Source of the DNA: Erysipelotrichia bacterium
GTDB lineage: Bacteria; Bacillota_I; Bacilli_A; Erysipelotrichales; Erysipelotrichaceae
Length of the DNA stretch: 64,000 nt
Direction of reading: 5' to 3'
Assembly: GCA_012520255.1 (NCBI GenBank)
Contig: JAAYOQ010000030.1
Location: 1 to 64,000 of the forward strand
Every line of letters starts with the position of its first letter. Within the stretch, counting starts at the first letter, position 1. Under the pieces are notes generated by a model. That model was not told where the DNA came from, did not search any database, and saw only the letters and a list, made by a program, of their open reading frames with translations. The translations under genes were made by a program, and so were the position numbers. Of this stretch, positions 1 through 7,286 are shown in pieces.

Positions 1-191
1 AACTGGAGTTTTTGTTGGTATGTATTGGATATAATTTATCGAAATTCCATAACAGGAAGTATCGAATACTGCCAAAGGCATAGTTGGATTATCGTAAAAA
101 CAGTAGAAGTTCTTTTAATAATGCTTAGATTAGAGCTTTCTTGGTAATAATTACCTAAAAATTACAAATATTTCATATAATTATTAACCTT

Positions 192-216
192 ATAAAAAAA
201 GAGGCCGAAACCTCTT
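192..216 (-). terminator. Intrinsic terminator of nagA
   Basis: Read on the minus strand, a stem AAGAGG / CCTCTT with loop TTTCGG is followed at once by a T-run. It lies about 50 bases past the nagA stop. The remaining DNA from 1 to 190 holds no gene I can support. One plus-strand frame open from the left edge stops near position 34 and could be the tail of a gene outside the window. Confidence 0.8.
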
Positions 217-268
217 AATAGAACTAATTCAAATTATTCGAATTAACTATTTCGTTACAGCCCCTTTG

Positions 269-1474
269 TCAGGATAACTTACGACTTTTGATAAAATCTT
301 TATTGTAAAGTATCTTGTTATCTTGGATATCAAATATTTTATTTCCTTGGCAATATGTTTCAATGACATCATAGTTATCATCAATAACTACAAAATCTCC
401 ATCTTTACCAATTTTGATACTTCCTTTTTCTTTGTCCAGACCATATTTCTTAGCTGGATTTAAGCTAGACATCGTAATAACAATTTCCAATGGAATGTTA
501 AGTTTTTCAACCAGGTTTTTTATACCAAATATTATAGGTTTTGAACTTCCTGAGATCCTTCCGGTTTCAGATAAGATAAAGCCTTTTTCATCAATATAGA
601 TGAATTGTCTATCGCTTTCTGGATCATCAGTCATTCCTTTATACTTTCCCTGAGGTAAACCGGCAAAACTGACATTATCGGAAATCATTATAAAGCGCGA
701 ATAATCCTTAACTTTGAAATATAATTCAAGCATTTCAAAACAGATGTGCAAACCATCACAAATAATTTCACAGTCTACTTCATCACGCATTAGACAGGCG
801 CCAAGTGTTCCAATATCTCGGTGATGTAAGCCGGTCATGACATTGCCTAAATGGGTCGCTACAGTAATACCTGCATCAATACCGGCACTGGCTTGAGCGT
901 AGTTCGCGTTAGTGTGGTAGGCTCCTACTTTAACACCATTTTGAGTGAAAAATCTGATGGCTTCAAGAGCTCCTTCTACTTCTGGAGCGATATCTATCAA
1001 TTTCAGTTTTCCATTAGCTGCTTTTAAAAACTTTTTGGCCAGTGTCATGTCAACTTCTGGATAGCCGGTATTAACCCCTTTCTCTCCGACTCTGGCACCC
1101 CAGGGTCCTTCTAAATGAATTCCAAGGATATTAGGAGTTTTCTTTTCCGGATCAACATAATTGACAATTTTCTCAATAGTTTCTACATCGGTAGCACAAG
1201 TAGGGAAAACACCAGTAACACCGCTAGAGGCCAAAGCTTTTAAATAGCCGGTCAGATTGAAAGAACTGTTTTTCCCTCTTAACAGATCATAACCAAAACA
1301 TCCGTGATTATGGGTATCAATTATCCCAGGGATTATTCGATAACCTGAAAAATCTTTATCTACTTTCAGATTTGTTTCTTTAGGTCTGAATTCAACAAAC
1401 TTTCCATTTTCAACAATCAGATAACCATCTTTTAGTCCATCTTCCATATAAATTCTATCGCAATAAATTATCAT
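269..1474 (-). CDS. nagA: N-acetylglucosamine-6-phosphate deacetylase
   Basis: A cytoplasmic amidohydrolase that removes the acetyl group from GlcNAc-6-phosphate, giving glucosamine-6-phosphate for glycolysis or wall recycling. The 401 residues match the family length. Seen in the sequence: the metal motif DTHNHG (His55, His57), the LEGP motif with its metal-binding Glu, AYHTNA and THLGN carrying the two further His, GLHHR for substrate phosphate, and ISDN with the catalytic Asp. The ATG start has an AAGGAGG site eight bases upstream. It is monocistronic, with its own terminator, and no nagB is adjacent. THLGN replaces the more common THLFN, a minor change. The assignment is secure at family level; specificity is inferred. 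Confidence 0.9.
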   Translation of the reverse strand: MIIYCDRIYMEDGLKDGYLIVENGKFVEFRPKETNLKVDKDFSGYRIIPGIIDTHNHGCFGYDLLRGKNSSFNLTGYLKALASSGVTGVFPTCATDVETIEKIVNYVDPEKKTPNILGIHLEGPWGARVGEKGVNTGYPEVDMTLAKKFLKAANGKLKLIDIAPEVEGALEAIRFFTQNGVKVGAYHTNANYAQASAGIDAGITVATHLGNVMTGLHHRDIGTLGACLMRDEVDCEIICDGLHICFEMLELYFKVKDYSRFIMISDNVSFAGLPQGKYKGMTDDPESDRQFIYIDEKGFILSETGRISGSSKPIIFGIKNLVEKLNIPLEIVITMSSLNPAKKYGLDKEKGSIKIGKDGDFVVIDDNYDVIETYCQGNKIFDIQDNKILYNKDFIKSRKLS

Positions 1475-1568
1475 AAGTTTCCTCCTTGTTCTTAGATTTT
1501 AATATAACACAACTTGATTGCTTCAGGTGTAGTGGAATTAGATTGTAAATAAAAATATATAACTATGA

Positions 1569-1574
1569 TATAAT
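1569..1574 (+). promoter_or_regulatory. -10 element for tRNA-Arg
   Basis: A perfect TATAAT lies 13 bases before the tRNA-Arg acceptor stem. No convincing -35 hexamer sits at 16-18 bases; TTGTAA occurs 20 bases upstream. The same transcript may continue into the HAD gene. Confidence 0.5.
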
Positions 1575-1586
1575 ATTTTCATAAAC

Positions 1587-1662
1587 GTGCCCGTAGTTTA
1601 ATGAATAGAACACTCGATTCCGATTCGAGAAGATGCAGGTTTGATTCCTGTCGGGCACACCA
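1587..1662 (+). tRNA. tRNA-Arg (anticodon CCG)
   Basis: Full cloverleaf. The acceptor GTGCCCG pairs with CGGGCAC, the anticodon stem CTCGA pairs with TCGAG around loop TTCCGAT, and the T-arm GCAGG/CCTGT is present. The CCA end is encoded. The HAD phosphatase start lies only 16 bases downstream, so the two are probably co-transcribed. Confidence 0.93.
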
Positions 1663-1677
1663 GATGAAGGAAGTAGT

Positions 1678-2508
1678 ATGAATAGGAACATTAGATTAGT
1701 AGTAGCGGACATTGACGGAACATTAACAAACAATAAAAGAATATTGACTGATGTTACTAAAAAGACGATAGATCAGTTAATGGAAAAAGGTATTTTCTTT
1801 GGGTTGGCTTCTGGCAGATGTGTTGATAATCAGGTAATGCATTATTATAAAGAGTGGGGTTTCAAAAAGCAGTTTGATATTCTTATCGGAATGAATGGAG
1901 CTCAACTTTATGATGGCATCAATAATAAAAGATATGATTATCACAGCCTGTCTAAGGAAGATGTCAGAGAAATTTGTGAGTTGGTAAAACCACTTGATGT
2001 AAATCCTTTTGTTTATGATGATGGAAATATGGTCTGTCTAAAGGAAGATGAAGCCACTGTTGCCAGTAGTTCAAGAAATGAAATGCCATTTATAGTAAGC
2101 CCTGATGGTTCATTAATTTTTAACAAAGACCGTCCTAAATTAATGATTAGAGTTGATGAAGATAAAATGGAAGCTTTAGAAAAATATATTGAAGAAAACA
2201 AAAAAGAAAAAGCGACTTATCGTACTGTCAAAACTCAAAGGACGATGTTGGAGTTTATTGACTATCGAACGAATAAAGGAGATGCTTTAGTAAATTTCTG
2301 CCAGTTGAATAATATTGATTTAAAGGATGTAATGACTTTTGGTGATATCAGCAATGATAATGAATTGTTGGAAGTTGCTGGAGTCGGCGTTTGTATGATT
2401 AATGGATCGGATGAGACTAAAGCTTATGCTGATGATATTACTGAAAAATCAAATGATGAAGATGGTTTTGCTCACTATTTACAGGAAAAGGTGCTAAAAT
2501 ATCGTTAG
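1678..2508 (+). CDS. Cof-type HAD-superfamily phosphatase
   Basis: A 276-residue cytoplasmic hydrolase of the Cof/YidA class (HAD type IIB), whose members dephosphorylate sugar phosphates and similar small metabolites. Motif I is DIDGT near residues 11-15, with the nucleophile Asp and acid-base Asp. Motif II lies in LASGR, and motif IV is GDISNDNEL near the C-terminus. The cap domain between residues about 85 and 200 sets the substrate, which cannot be read from sequence. The ATG follows a GAAGGAAG site. It is sandwiched between tRNA-Arg and tRNA-Leu, so its message is probably released by tRNA processing. Confidence 0.88.
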   Translation: MNRNIRLVVADIDGTLTNNKRILTDVTKKTIDQLMEKGIFFGLASGRCVDNQVMHYYKEWGFKKQFDILIGMNGAQLYDGINNKRYDYHSLSKEDVREICELVKPLDVNPFVYDDGNMVCLKEDEATVASSSRNEMPFIVSPDGSLIFNKDRPKLMIRVDEDKMEALEKYIEENKKEKATYRTVKTQRTMLEFIDYRTNKGDALVNFCQLNNIDLKDVMTFGDISNDNELLEVAGVGVCMINGSDETKAYADDITEKSNDEDGFAHYLQEKVLKYR

Positions 2509-2517
2509 TCCATAAAA

Positions 2518-2601
2518 GCACCGGTGGCGGAATGGTAGACGCGTACGCCTCAGAAGCGTATGATTTATATCGTGTGAGTTCAAGTCTCATTCGGTGCACC
2601 A
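2518..2601 (+). tRNA. tRNA-Leu (anticodon CAG)
   Basis: Class II tRNA with a long variable arm. The acceptor GCACCGG pairs with TCGGTGC. The anticodon stem TACGC/GCGTA encloses loop CTCAGAA. CCA is encoded. It sits 9 bases after the HAD gene and just before the unusual FtsZ-like operon. Confidence 0.95.
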
Positions 2602-2612
2602 CTTATTAAATT

Positions 2613-2641
2613 AAAGCCTTACAAAATGGTAAGGTTTTTTT
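2613..2641 (+). terminator. Intrinsic terminator after tRNA-Leu
   Basis: Stem CCTTAC / GTAAGG with a short A-rich loop, followed by seven T. It closes the tRNA-Arg, HAD, tRNA-Leu unit and separates it from the next operon. Confidence 0.85.
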
Positions 2642-2703
2642 GTTTCTGTGACGGTGTTAAAATGATAAATAAATGTATTTGATAAAAATATTTTAAAAAT
2701 ATA

Positions 2704-2731
2704 TTGACAATGATATGGATATTGTTATAAT
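2704..2731 (+). promoter_or_regulatory. Strong sigma-A promoter of the FtsZ-like operon
   Basis: Perfect TTGACA and perfect TATAAT separated by 16 bases. Transcription should start near 2738, leaving a leader of about 60 bases before the first gene. No other clear promoter or terminator is visible up to 8751, which supports one long transcript. Confidence 0.85.
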
Positions 2732-2801
2732 TAGATTACAAAATAGCTCAGTAACTGAAATGAAACAATTAATAAGCAAATAAAAATGAGAGGAGAACAA
2801 T

Positions 2802-3161
2802 ATGGAAAAGAGTAAAAGCACTCATGATTGCTACAGGCATCTGGACTCAAAATGTCGTTGTACTGTATGTGGTAAAACTCATCATGTCATTGCCTCTGAC
2901 AGCAATTACTCAGGTTTGGGAAGAGTGAATGTTGCTTGTCTGAGATGCGGGTCTTCTGAAGCTTTTGAAGATAGTACAGGGGCAACCTTCTATAGTGATT
3001 TTGATGGTAAGGATTATAGCGATTATTATGGTTGCCGTGTTGACAAAGAAGAAATAGCAAAAGGATTACGTTTAACTGGCCATAGTTGTGAAAAATACCT
3101 TGACATTTTAACCGGAAAATGTCTGGTCTGTGGTAAAAAAATTAAGGAACCGTTAAAATGA
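2802..3161 (+). CDS. Cys-pair (zinc-ribbon-like) protein, operon gene 1
   Basis: A 119-residue soluble protein of no family I recognise. It carries three CxxC knuckles (C20/C23, C46/C49, C107/C110). The ends look related to each other: H8-D-C10 leading to CTVCGK, and H94-S-C96 leading to CLVCGK, which suggests an internally duplicated metal-binding unit, probably zinc. The middle is rich in Asp, Tyr and Ser. The start ATG follows GAGAGGAG. The stop overlaps the next ATG (ATGA), so it is translationally coupled to gene 2. A nucleic-acid or protein adaptor role is possible but is only inference. Confidence 0.8.
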   Translation: MEKSKSTHDCYRHLDSKCRCTVCGKTHHVIASDSNYSGLGRVNVACLRCGSSEAFEDSTGATFYSDFDGKDYSDYYGCRVDKEEIAKGLRLTGHSCEKYLDILTGKCLVCGKKIKEPLK

Positions 3162-4126
3162 TTGAAGAAAAACTGATGATAGTTAAAAGTTTTTTTGAAG
3201 ATGACAGTTATCGTGATTTCATATCAAGAATGTATGAACCGGAAATGAAAAATGCTATAGAGAAATATATTCATGATAATCAGGATTTTGATAATGTCAA
3301 CCTGCAGCATCTTGTATCCTGTCATGATATTGATAAATCTCAACAGTTAAAGGATGTGCTGTTTAAAGCTTTAGATTTATGGGCAGAAAGTTGTTTTGAA
3401 GAATCTGCAGCAATCAGCAATAAAATGGAAGCCTATATATTAAAAGTTTCCCAAACACTGGAAGATTATTTTTCTTTTGGGAAATATACTAATCCCATCG
3501 GCCTGAAACATATTGACCTGCTAAAACAATATTTAAATAGTAATCTTAAAGATCAGAATAAATTTCTCTTATGGGAAAAATACTTTCCGATTTATTTTCA
3601 AAATCATTATCGTTTTTCTTCTTTTGCATTAGTGTTTCTTCTGATGATGTTGGATGAAAATAAGAGTACAATTTCAAAAACGCAGCTGAATAAAGAGGCA
3701 GTATCAATATTGGTAAACTGTGGATATCACTATATTGCTTTTTCTGGCGCTAATCCAGATAGAGCCCTTGAAAAAGGTAAATTTACGGAAGCGAAAAATA
3801 TAGAGACGATTTTTGCACTGGTAATGGAATTGGCTGTAAAAAATAGGTTTTATCTTTATAAAAGTCATTATACTTTCGAGTATGCATTGGCTCACTATAT
3901 AAATTATTGTATTCCAAAACAGTTTGTAAATTTGCTGTTGCATTATGATGAAGAGTTTAATCGGCTGGCTTGCTTTAGAATTTTAAAAAATTTAACGGTT
4001 CGTAATCTTTCTTATCAAAAGGATCATCGCTTTAAAATAGTAGCTTTAGTAAAAGTAATACCTGAAAGTACGATGAGTTGTTGTAAAGAAGAGTGGAAAC
4101 AAATTTTAGAGGAGATAAAAAAATAG
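3158..4126 (+). CDS. Unknown helical protein, operon gene 2
   Basis: A 322-residue cytoplasmic protein with no signal peptide and no membrane segment. I recognise no domain. It looks largely alpha-helical with regularly spaced Leu, Phe and Tyr, a texture seen in helical-repeat proteins, but no repeat unit is clear. It overlaps gene 1 by four bases and is followed by the Cys-rich gene 3 after 35 bases. A conserved role with the FtsZ-like GTPase is suggested only by the packed operon layout. Confidence 0.8.
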   Translation: MIEEKLMIVKSFFEDDSYRDFISRMYEPEMKNAIEKYIHDNQDFDNVNLQHLVSCHDIDKSQQLKDVLFKALDLWAESCFEESAAISNKMEAYILKVSQTLEDYFSFGKYTNPIGLKHIDLLKQYLNSNLKDQNKFLLWEKYFPIYFQNHYRFSSFALVFLLMMLDENKSTISKTQLNKEAVSILVNCGYHYIAFSGANPDRALEKGKFTEAKNIETIFALVMELAVKNRFYLYKSHYTFEYALAHYINYCIPKQFVNLLLHYDEEFNRLACFRILKNLTVRNLSYQKDHRFKIVALVKVIPESTMSCCKEEWKQILEEIKK

Positions 4127-4161
4127 GAGTTCATCAGATAAAATGTCAGGAAGGAGATATG

Positions 4162-4491
4162 ATGAGTAAAACGGTATTTTACAAAGATGCAAAAGGATCT
4201 GAAGTTGCTACAAGCTTAAAAGAAATACCTGCAAAATGTGCTGACTGTAATTTTGTTTATATTACAGAAGATTTTAGAGAGTATGACGATTTAGAAGGTA
4301 CTGATGTATTTGATAAAACTATTATCTGTAAAGCAAATAAAATGGTTTTATGCAGTTGTAGAAGTGAGGGTCTGTATCGTTTTGATTATGGCTTTGAAGA
4401 GCATACCTTAGCTGAAAGAAATAAAAAATGTCCTCTTTTAAAAAAGGATAGTTTAACAGATAAATTTAAGGGGAGATATCTAAGTGAATAA
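4162..4491 (+). CDS. Cys-rich small protein, operon gene 3
   Basis: About 109 residues, soluble and unrecognised. It has KCADC early, then IIC, a CSC pair and a late KCPLL, a layout resembling small metal-binding domains. I chose this ATG, or the one directly before it at 4159, because AAGGAG sits 5-6 bases upstream. A longer reading from a GTG at 4093 would intrude into gene 2 and has no ribosome site. The end overlaps the GTG start of the FtsZ-like gene by eight bases. Confidence 0.75.
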   Translation: MSKTVFYKDAKGSEVATSLKEIPAKCADCNFVYITEDFREYDDLEGTDVFDKTIICKANKMVLCSCRSEGLYRFDYGFEEHTLAERNKKCPLLKKDSLTDKFKGRYLSE

Positions 4492-5122
4492 GATAAAAAT
4501 AGTTGGAGTTGGTGGAGCTGGTTCAAACATTGTAAGTTTTATGATTTTAAAAGGATTATCTGAAGCACAGTTAATAGTTATGAATACTGATGAAGATTCT
4601 TTAAAAGCTAATGTTTGCGCTAATAAGGTTTTATTAAAAACCGACGAATTAATTAATAATTCATTATTAGGGAGAAAAAGCGCTTATGCCAGTCAAGAAA
4701 AAATTAAAGATATCTTATATGATGGTAAAGTTTTGATTCTTATAGCAGGGTTGGGAGGAAATACAGCTACAAGTGCGCTACCAGTGATTGTTGAAATTGC
4801 CAGGGATTTGGGTATGTATGTTGTTTGTATGGTAACAACCCCTTTTGCTATAGAAACAGAAGAGAAAAGATTATGCTCATTTAAGAGTATCATTGATTTG
4901 GAATCAGTTGCTGACAATGTAGTTGTTTTTGATAATGAGAACTTTAAAAACAGGCTGCCTGAAAAGGCGACTTTCAAGAATATTTTTGAAGAAGTAAACT
5001 ATAAATTTCTTGATGGAGTCCGTTACATTATCAATTTATTTCGCTCTGAGGTAATGTCTGTTGATGAAATTAGGATGAAGCAAATTAGCAAAGTTATCGC
5101 AGCTCACGATTTTGACTGGTAG
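4484..5122 (+). CDS. Truncated FtsZ/tubulin-family GTPase, operon gene 4
   Basis: A 212-residue protein matching the N-terminal nucleotide domain of FtsZ. Loop T1 is GVGGAGSN (8-15), NTD follows, and the tubulin signature reads GLGGNTATS (89-97) instead of GLGGGTGTG. VTTPF plus a charged EEKR matches FtsZ VTKPF...KKR, and a DNENF segment matches PNEKV. The T3 loop is changed. The T7 catalytic loop, NxDxxD in FtsZ, reads SVDEI (192-196), and the protein stops soon after, so the C-terminal activation domain and tail are missing. It is thus likely to bind GTP but not to polymerise like FtsZ. The GTG start follows AGGGGAG. A normal ftsZ exists at 48834, so this is a paralogue. Confidence 0.85.
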   Translation: MNKIKIVGVGGAGSNIVSFMILKGLSEAQLIVMNTDEDSLKANVCANKVLLKTDELINNSLLGRKSAYASQEKIKDILYDGKVLILIAGLGGNTATSALPVIVEIARDLGMYVVCMVTTPFAIETEEKRLCSFKSIIDLESVADNVVVFDNENFKNRLPEKATFKNIFEEVNYKFLDGVRYIINLFRSEVMSVDEIRMKQISKVIAAHDFDW

Positions 5123-5157
5123 ATTATCAGCTGACAGCTGAGAAAAAAGGAGGCAAT

Positions 5158-6570
5158 ATGTACAAAAATGCAGAAATAAAAATCATTAAACTCCCTGATT
5201 ACAAATACCTGACTCGTAAAATAAAGGATATTAATTGTTATTATGACTTTAACAAAGAAAAATTGAGACCCAATATCTGGTATGGTCGCATATTAATTGA
5301 AAACCAACAAGGACTGCAAGGTCTACTTGATTTAGATGGTAATTTGGCTATTTCTTGCAGCTATGAAAGAATTGATGGCTATACAGATCGTTTTATTAAA
5401 ATCAGCAGATCAGATGAAAAAGCTAATCGTTATTATGGCATCTTAGATTATTCAGGAAAAGTGATTTTACCATGTGACTGTACTAAAATCATTATTTATT
5501 CTGGCTATAAAGACTCAAATATGGATCGTTTGATTTATTGTTTAAATAATCGTTGGGGCGTATGCAATCTTGCCGGTCAGGATATACTGCCTTTAGAGTG
5601 CGATGAACTGAAAATTCGTTTTTTAGAAGTAAAAGAAAATGATTTAACAGAAAAAGTAGATGAGGTTATGGTTTTTATTGTTCGCAAAAACAACTTATGG
5701 GGAGCATATGATATTTATGGCGATGAACTAATAGCTTGCAATAAGGAAAGTGTTGCCAGTTTTCCAGAGCATCAATATCAAAGCCCACAGTATTTGGTCT
5801 TTGAAAAAAATAATCAGATTAACATTACTGATTATCGAGGCAACTGGTTAAAAAACAGATGGAAACAAAGAGAATTAGATGGCTTTAAGCCATCAGAAAA
5901 ACCTATCTTTTTAAAAAAAGATGAAACTATTTTAGAATATAATTTTAATAGGGATAAAGATGAAAATCAGATAGTTAGCCTTCTTAAGGGAAAAATTACA
6001 ACCACTAATTTTGATGAAAATGGAAAGGTGGTAAAAGAAAGATTAGGATATCAGGATGAAAAAGGTAATATGATCTTAAAAATGGAATATGCGAAGATAA
6101 GACCTGTGGGGAAGTATATGTTAGCTGCCAAGCATCATGAGGATCATCTTATTGATCGCTGGCAACTATATGATAGAAGTGGCAAGGCAATCTTTAAAGA
6201 AGATTTGAGAGATGTTTTAATGACCAATACTGGTAAAATAGCCTGTGTCTGTTATGATTGGGAAAATGTAAATTATTTGGATTATATGTATTTTTATGAT
6301 GAAAATAAAAATTCTTATTATAAAATTAAAGATTACAACAGCTTTAATCCATCAACACCTTTATCACCGTATTATGTAGCTGTTAAGATTGATTTAGATG
6401 CTGATATTGTTTTTGGACTTGCTGATGGAGATGGCAATGTTGTTCTAACTCCAGAATACGAGTTTTATTATGATGCTAATGATTATCGAAAAGATAATAG
6501 CCTGCTGGCCTGCAAAAACAAACAATGGTATTTGATTCGCGTTGGTAATAAAGAAGATAGGAAAAATTGA
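5158..6570 (+). CDS. WG-repeat protein, operon gene 5
   Basis: A 470-residue cytoplasmic protein built from WG-type repeats (about 40-60 residues each). Clear units contain RWGVCNLAGQ...LPLECDE and LWGAYDIYGDE, with weaker units such as YYGILDYSGK...LPCDCTK and QGLLDLDGN near the N-terminus. Further degenerate units occur around residues 290-330 and 415-445. WG repeats form a beta-rich scaffold, generally for protein binding. There is no signal peptide, unlike many secreted WG proteins. The ATG follows AAAAGGAGG, and a small dyad (CAGCTGACAGCTG) lies between it and the FtsZ-like gene. The stop TGA overlaps a TTG that could start the next gene. Confidence 0.85.
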   Translation: MYKNAEIKIIKLPDYKYLTRKIKDINCYYDFNKEKLRPNIWYGRILIENQQGLQGLLDLDGNLAISCSYERIDGYTDRFIKISRSDEKANRYYGILDYSGKVILPCDCTKIIIYSGYKDSNMDRLIYCLNNRWGVCNLAGQDILPLECDELKIRFLEVKENDLTEKVDEVMVFIVRKNNLWGAYDIYGDELIACNKESVASFPEHQYQSPQYLVFEKNNQINITDYRGNWLKNRWKQRELDGFKPSEKPIFLKKDETILEYNFNRDKDENQIVSLLKGKITTTNFDENGKVVKERLGYQDEKGNMILKMEYAKIRPVGKYMLAAKHHEDHLIDRWQLYDRSGKAIFKEDLRDVLMTNTGKIACVCYDWENVNYLDYMYFYDENKNSYYKIKDYNSFNPSTPLSPYYVAVKIDLDADIVFGLADGDGNVVLTPEYEFYYDANDYRKDNSLLACKNKQWYLIRVGNKEDRKN

Positions 6571-6572
6571 AA

Positions 6573-7286
6573 ATGAATACTGAAAATCTGATTATTATAC
6601 CCGATGAAAATCTTACAAGAACTTCATTTCCAATAACCTTTGAAAAGATTATGGTTCCCCGGACAAAGGAAAATGAAGCCAAATATCGTCATTTAACAGT
6701 TTTAATCCTTGGGGTGTATATTTATGAAGATGATAAGATAATGGTGATAAACAAATATCCGAAAAACAGCTTTGAATATCCAGAAATTGATTTTCCCAAA
6801 ATATGTCTTGATATACCTGGAGGTCACTGTGTATATGATGCACTATCTGAAATTGAACTGAAAAACAAAGAAATAAGTGAAGAAACTATAAGAAAACAAG
6901 CCTTTAGAGAATGGTCAGAAGAAGTCTGTTTTAATGAAAAAGAAAGTAATCCTTTCTGTGAGCATGACTTAAAGTTTGCCGGTTTTTATCCATGTGATAG
7001 TGCGAATAACAGAGAATTAGCAGCACTTTTTATTATTGCCATACCATTTGCTTCTGGCAATTTAAAAACTCAGGATAATGTAAAAGAAACAATCATTCCA
7101 TTACCTAATAAAGCTGTCAGCTACGAAAAACTATTAAATAAATGGCAAAGACGACATGAAATGACGGCACATATGCGTTTTGAAGATGGACTTGGTCGTC
7201 TTATGATGAGGGAAGATATACCAAAGAAGATTGAAAAGATAAAAAAAAGCTTTGAAAGAAAGGGATATTACAATGAATATTTATGA
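6573..7286 (+). CDS. Nudix-family hydrolase-like protein, operon gene 6
   Basis: About 237 residues. The Nudix catalytic helix REWSEEV is at 112-118 and the entering GGH at 83-85. The spacing is 26 residues, longer than the standard box, because of an insert rich in Glu and Lys. Nudix enzymes cleave nucleoside diphosphates linked to another group, and related folds can act as ligand sensors. The same GGHC-plus-insert layout recurs in the last gene of this operon, so the two are paralogues. ATG at 6573 is preferred; a TTG at 6567 is closer to the AGGA site and cannot be excluded. It overlaps the next gene by 14 bases. Confidence 0.8.
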   Translation: MNTENLIIIPDENLTRTSFPITFEKIMVPRTKENEAKYRHLTVLILGVYIYEDDKIMVINKYPKNSFEYPEIDFPKICLDIPGGHCVYDALSEIELKNKEISEETIRKQAFREWSEEVCFNEKESNPFCEHDLKFAGFYPCDSANNRELAALFIIAIPFASGNLKTQDNVKETIIPLPNKAVSYEKLLNKWQRRHEMTAHMRFEDGLGRLMMREDIPKKIEKIKKSFERKGYYNEYL

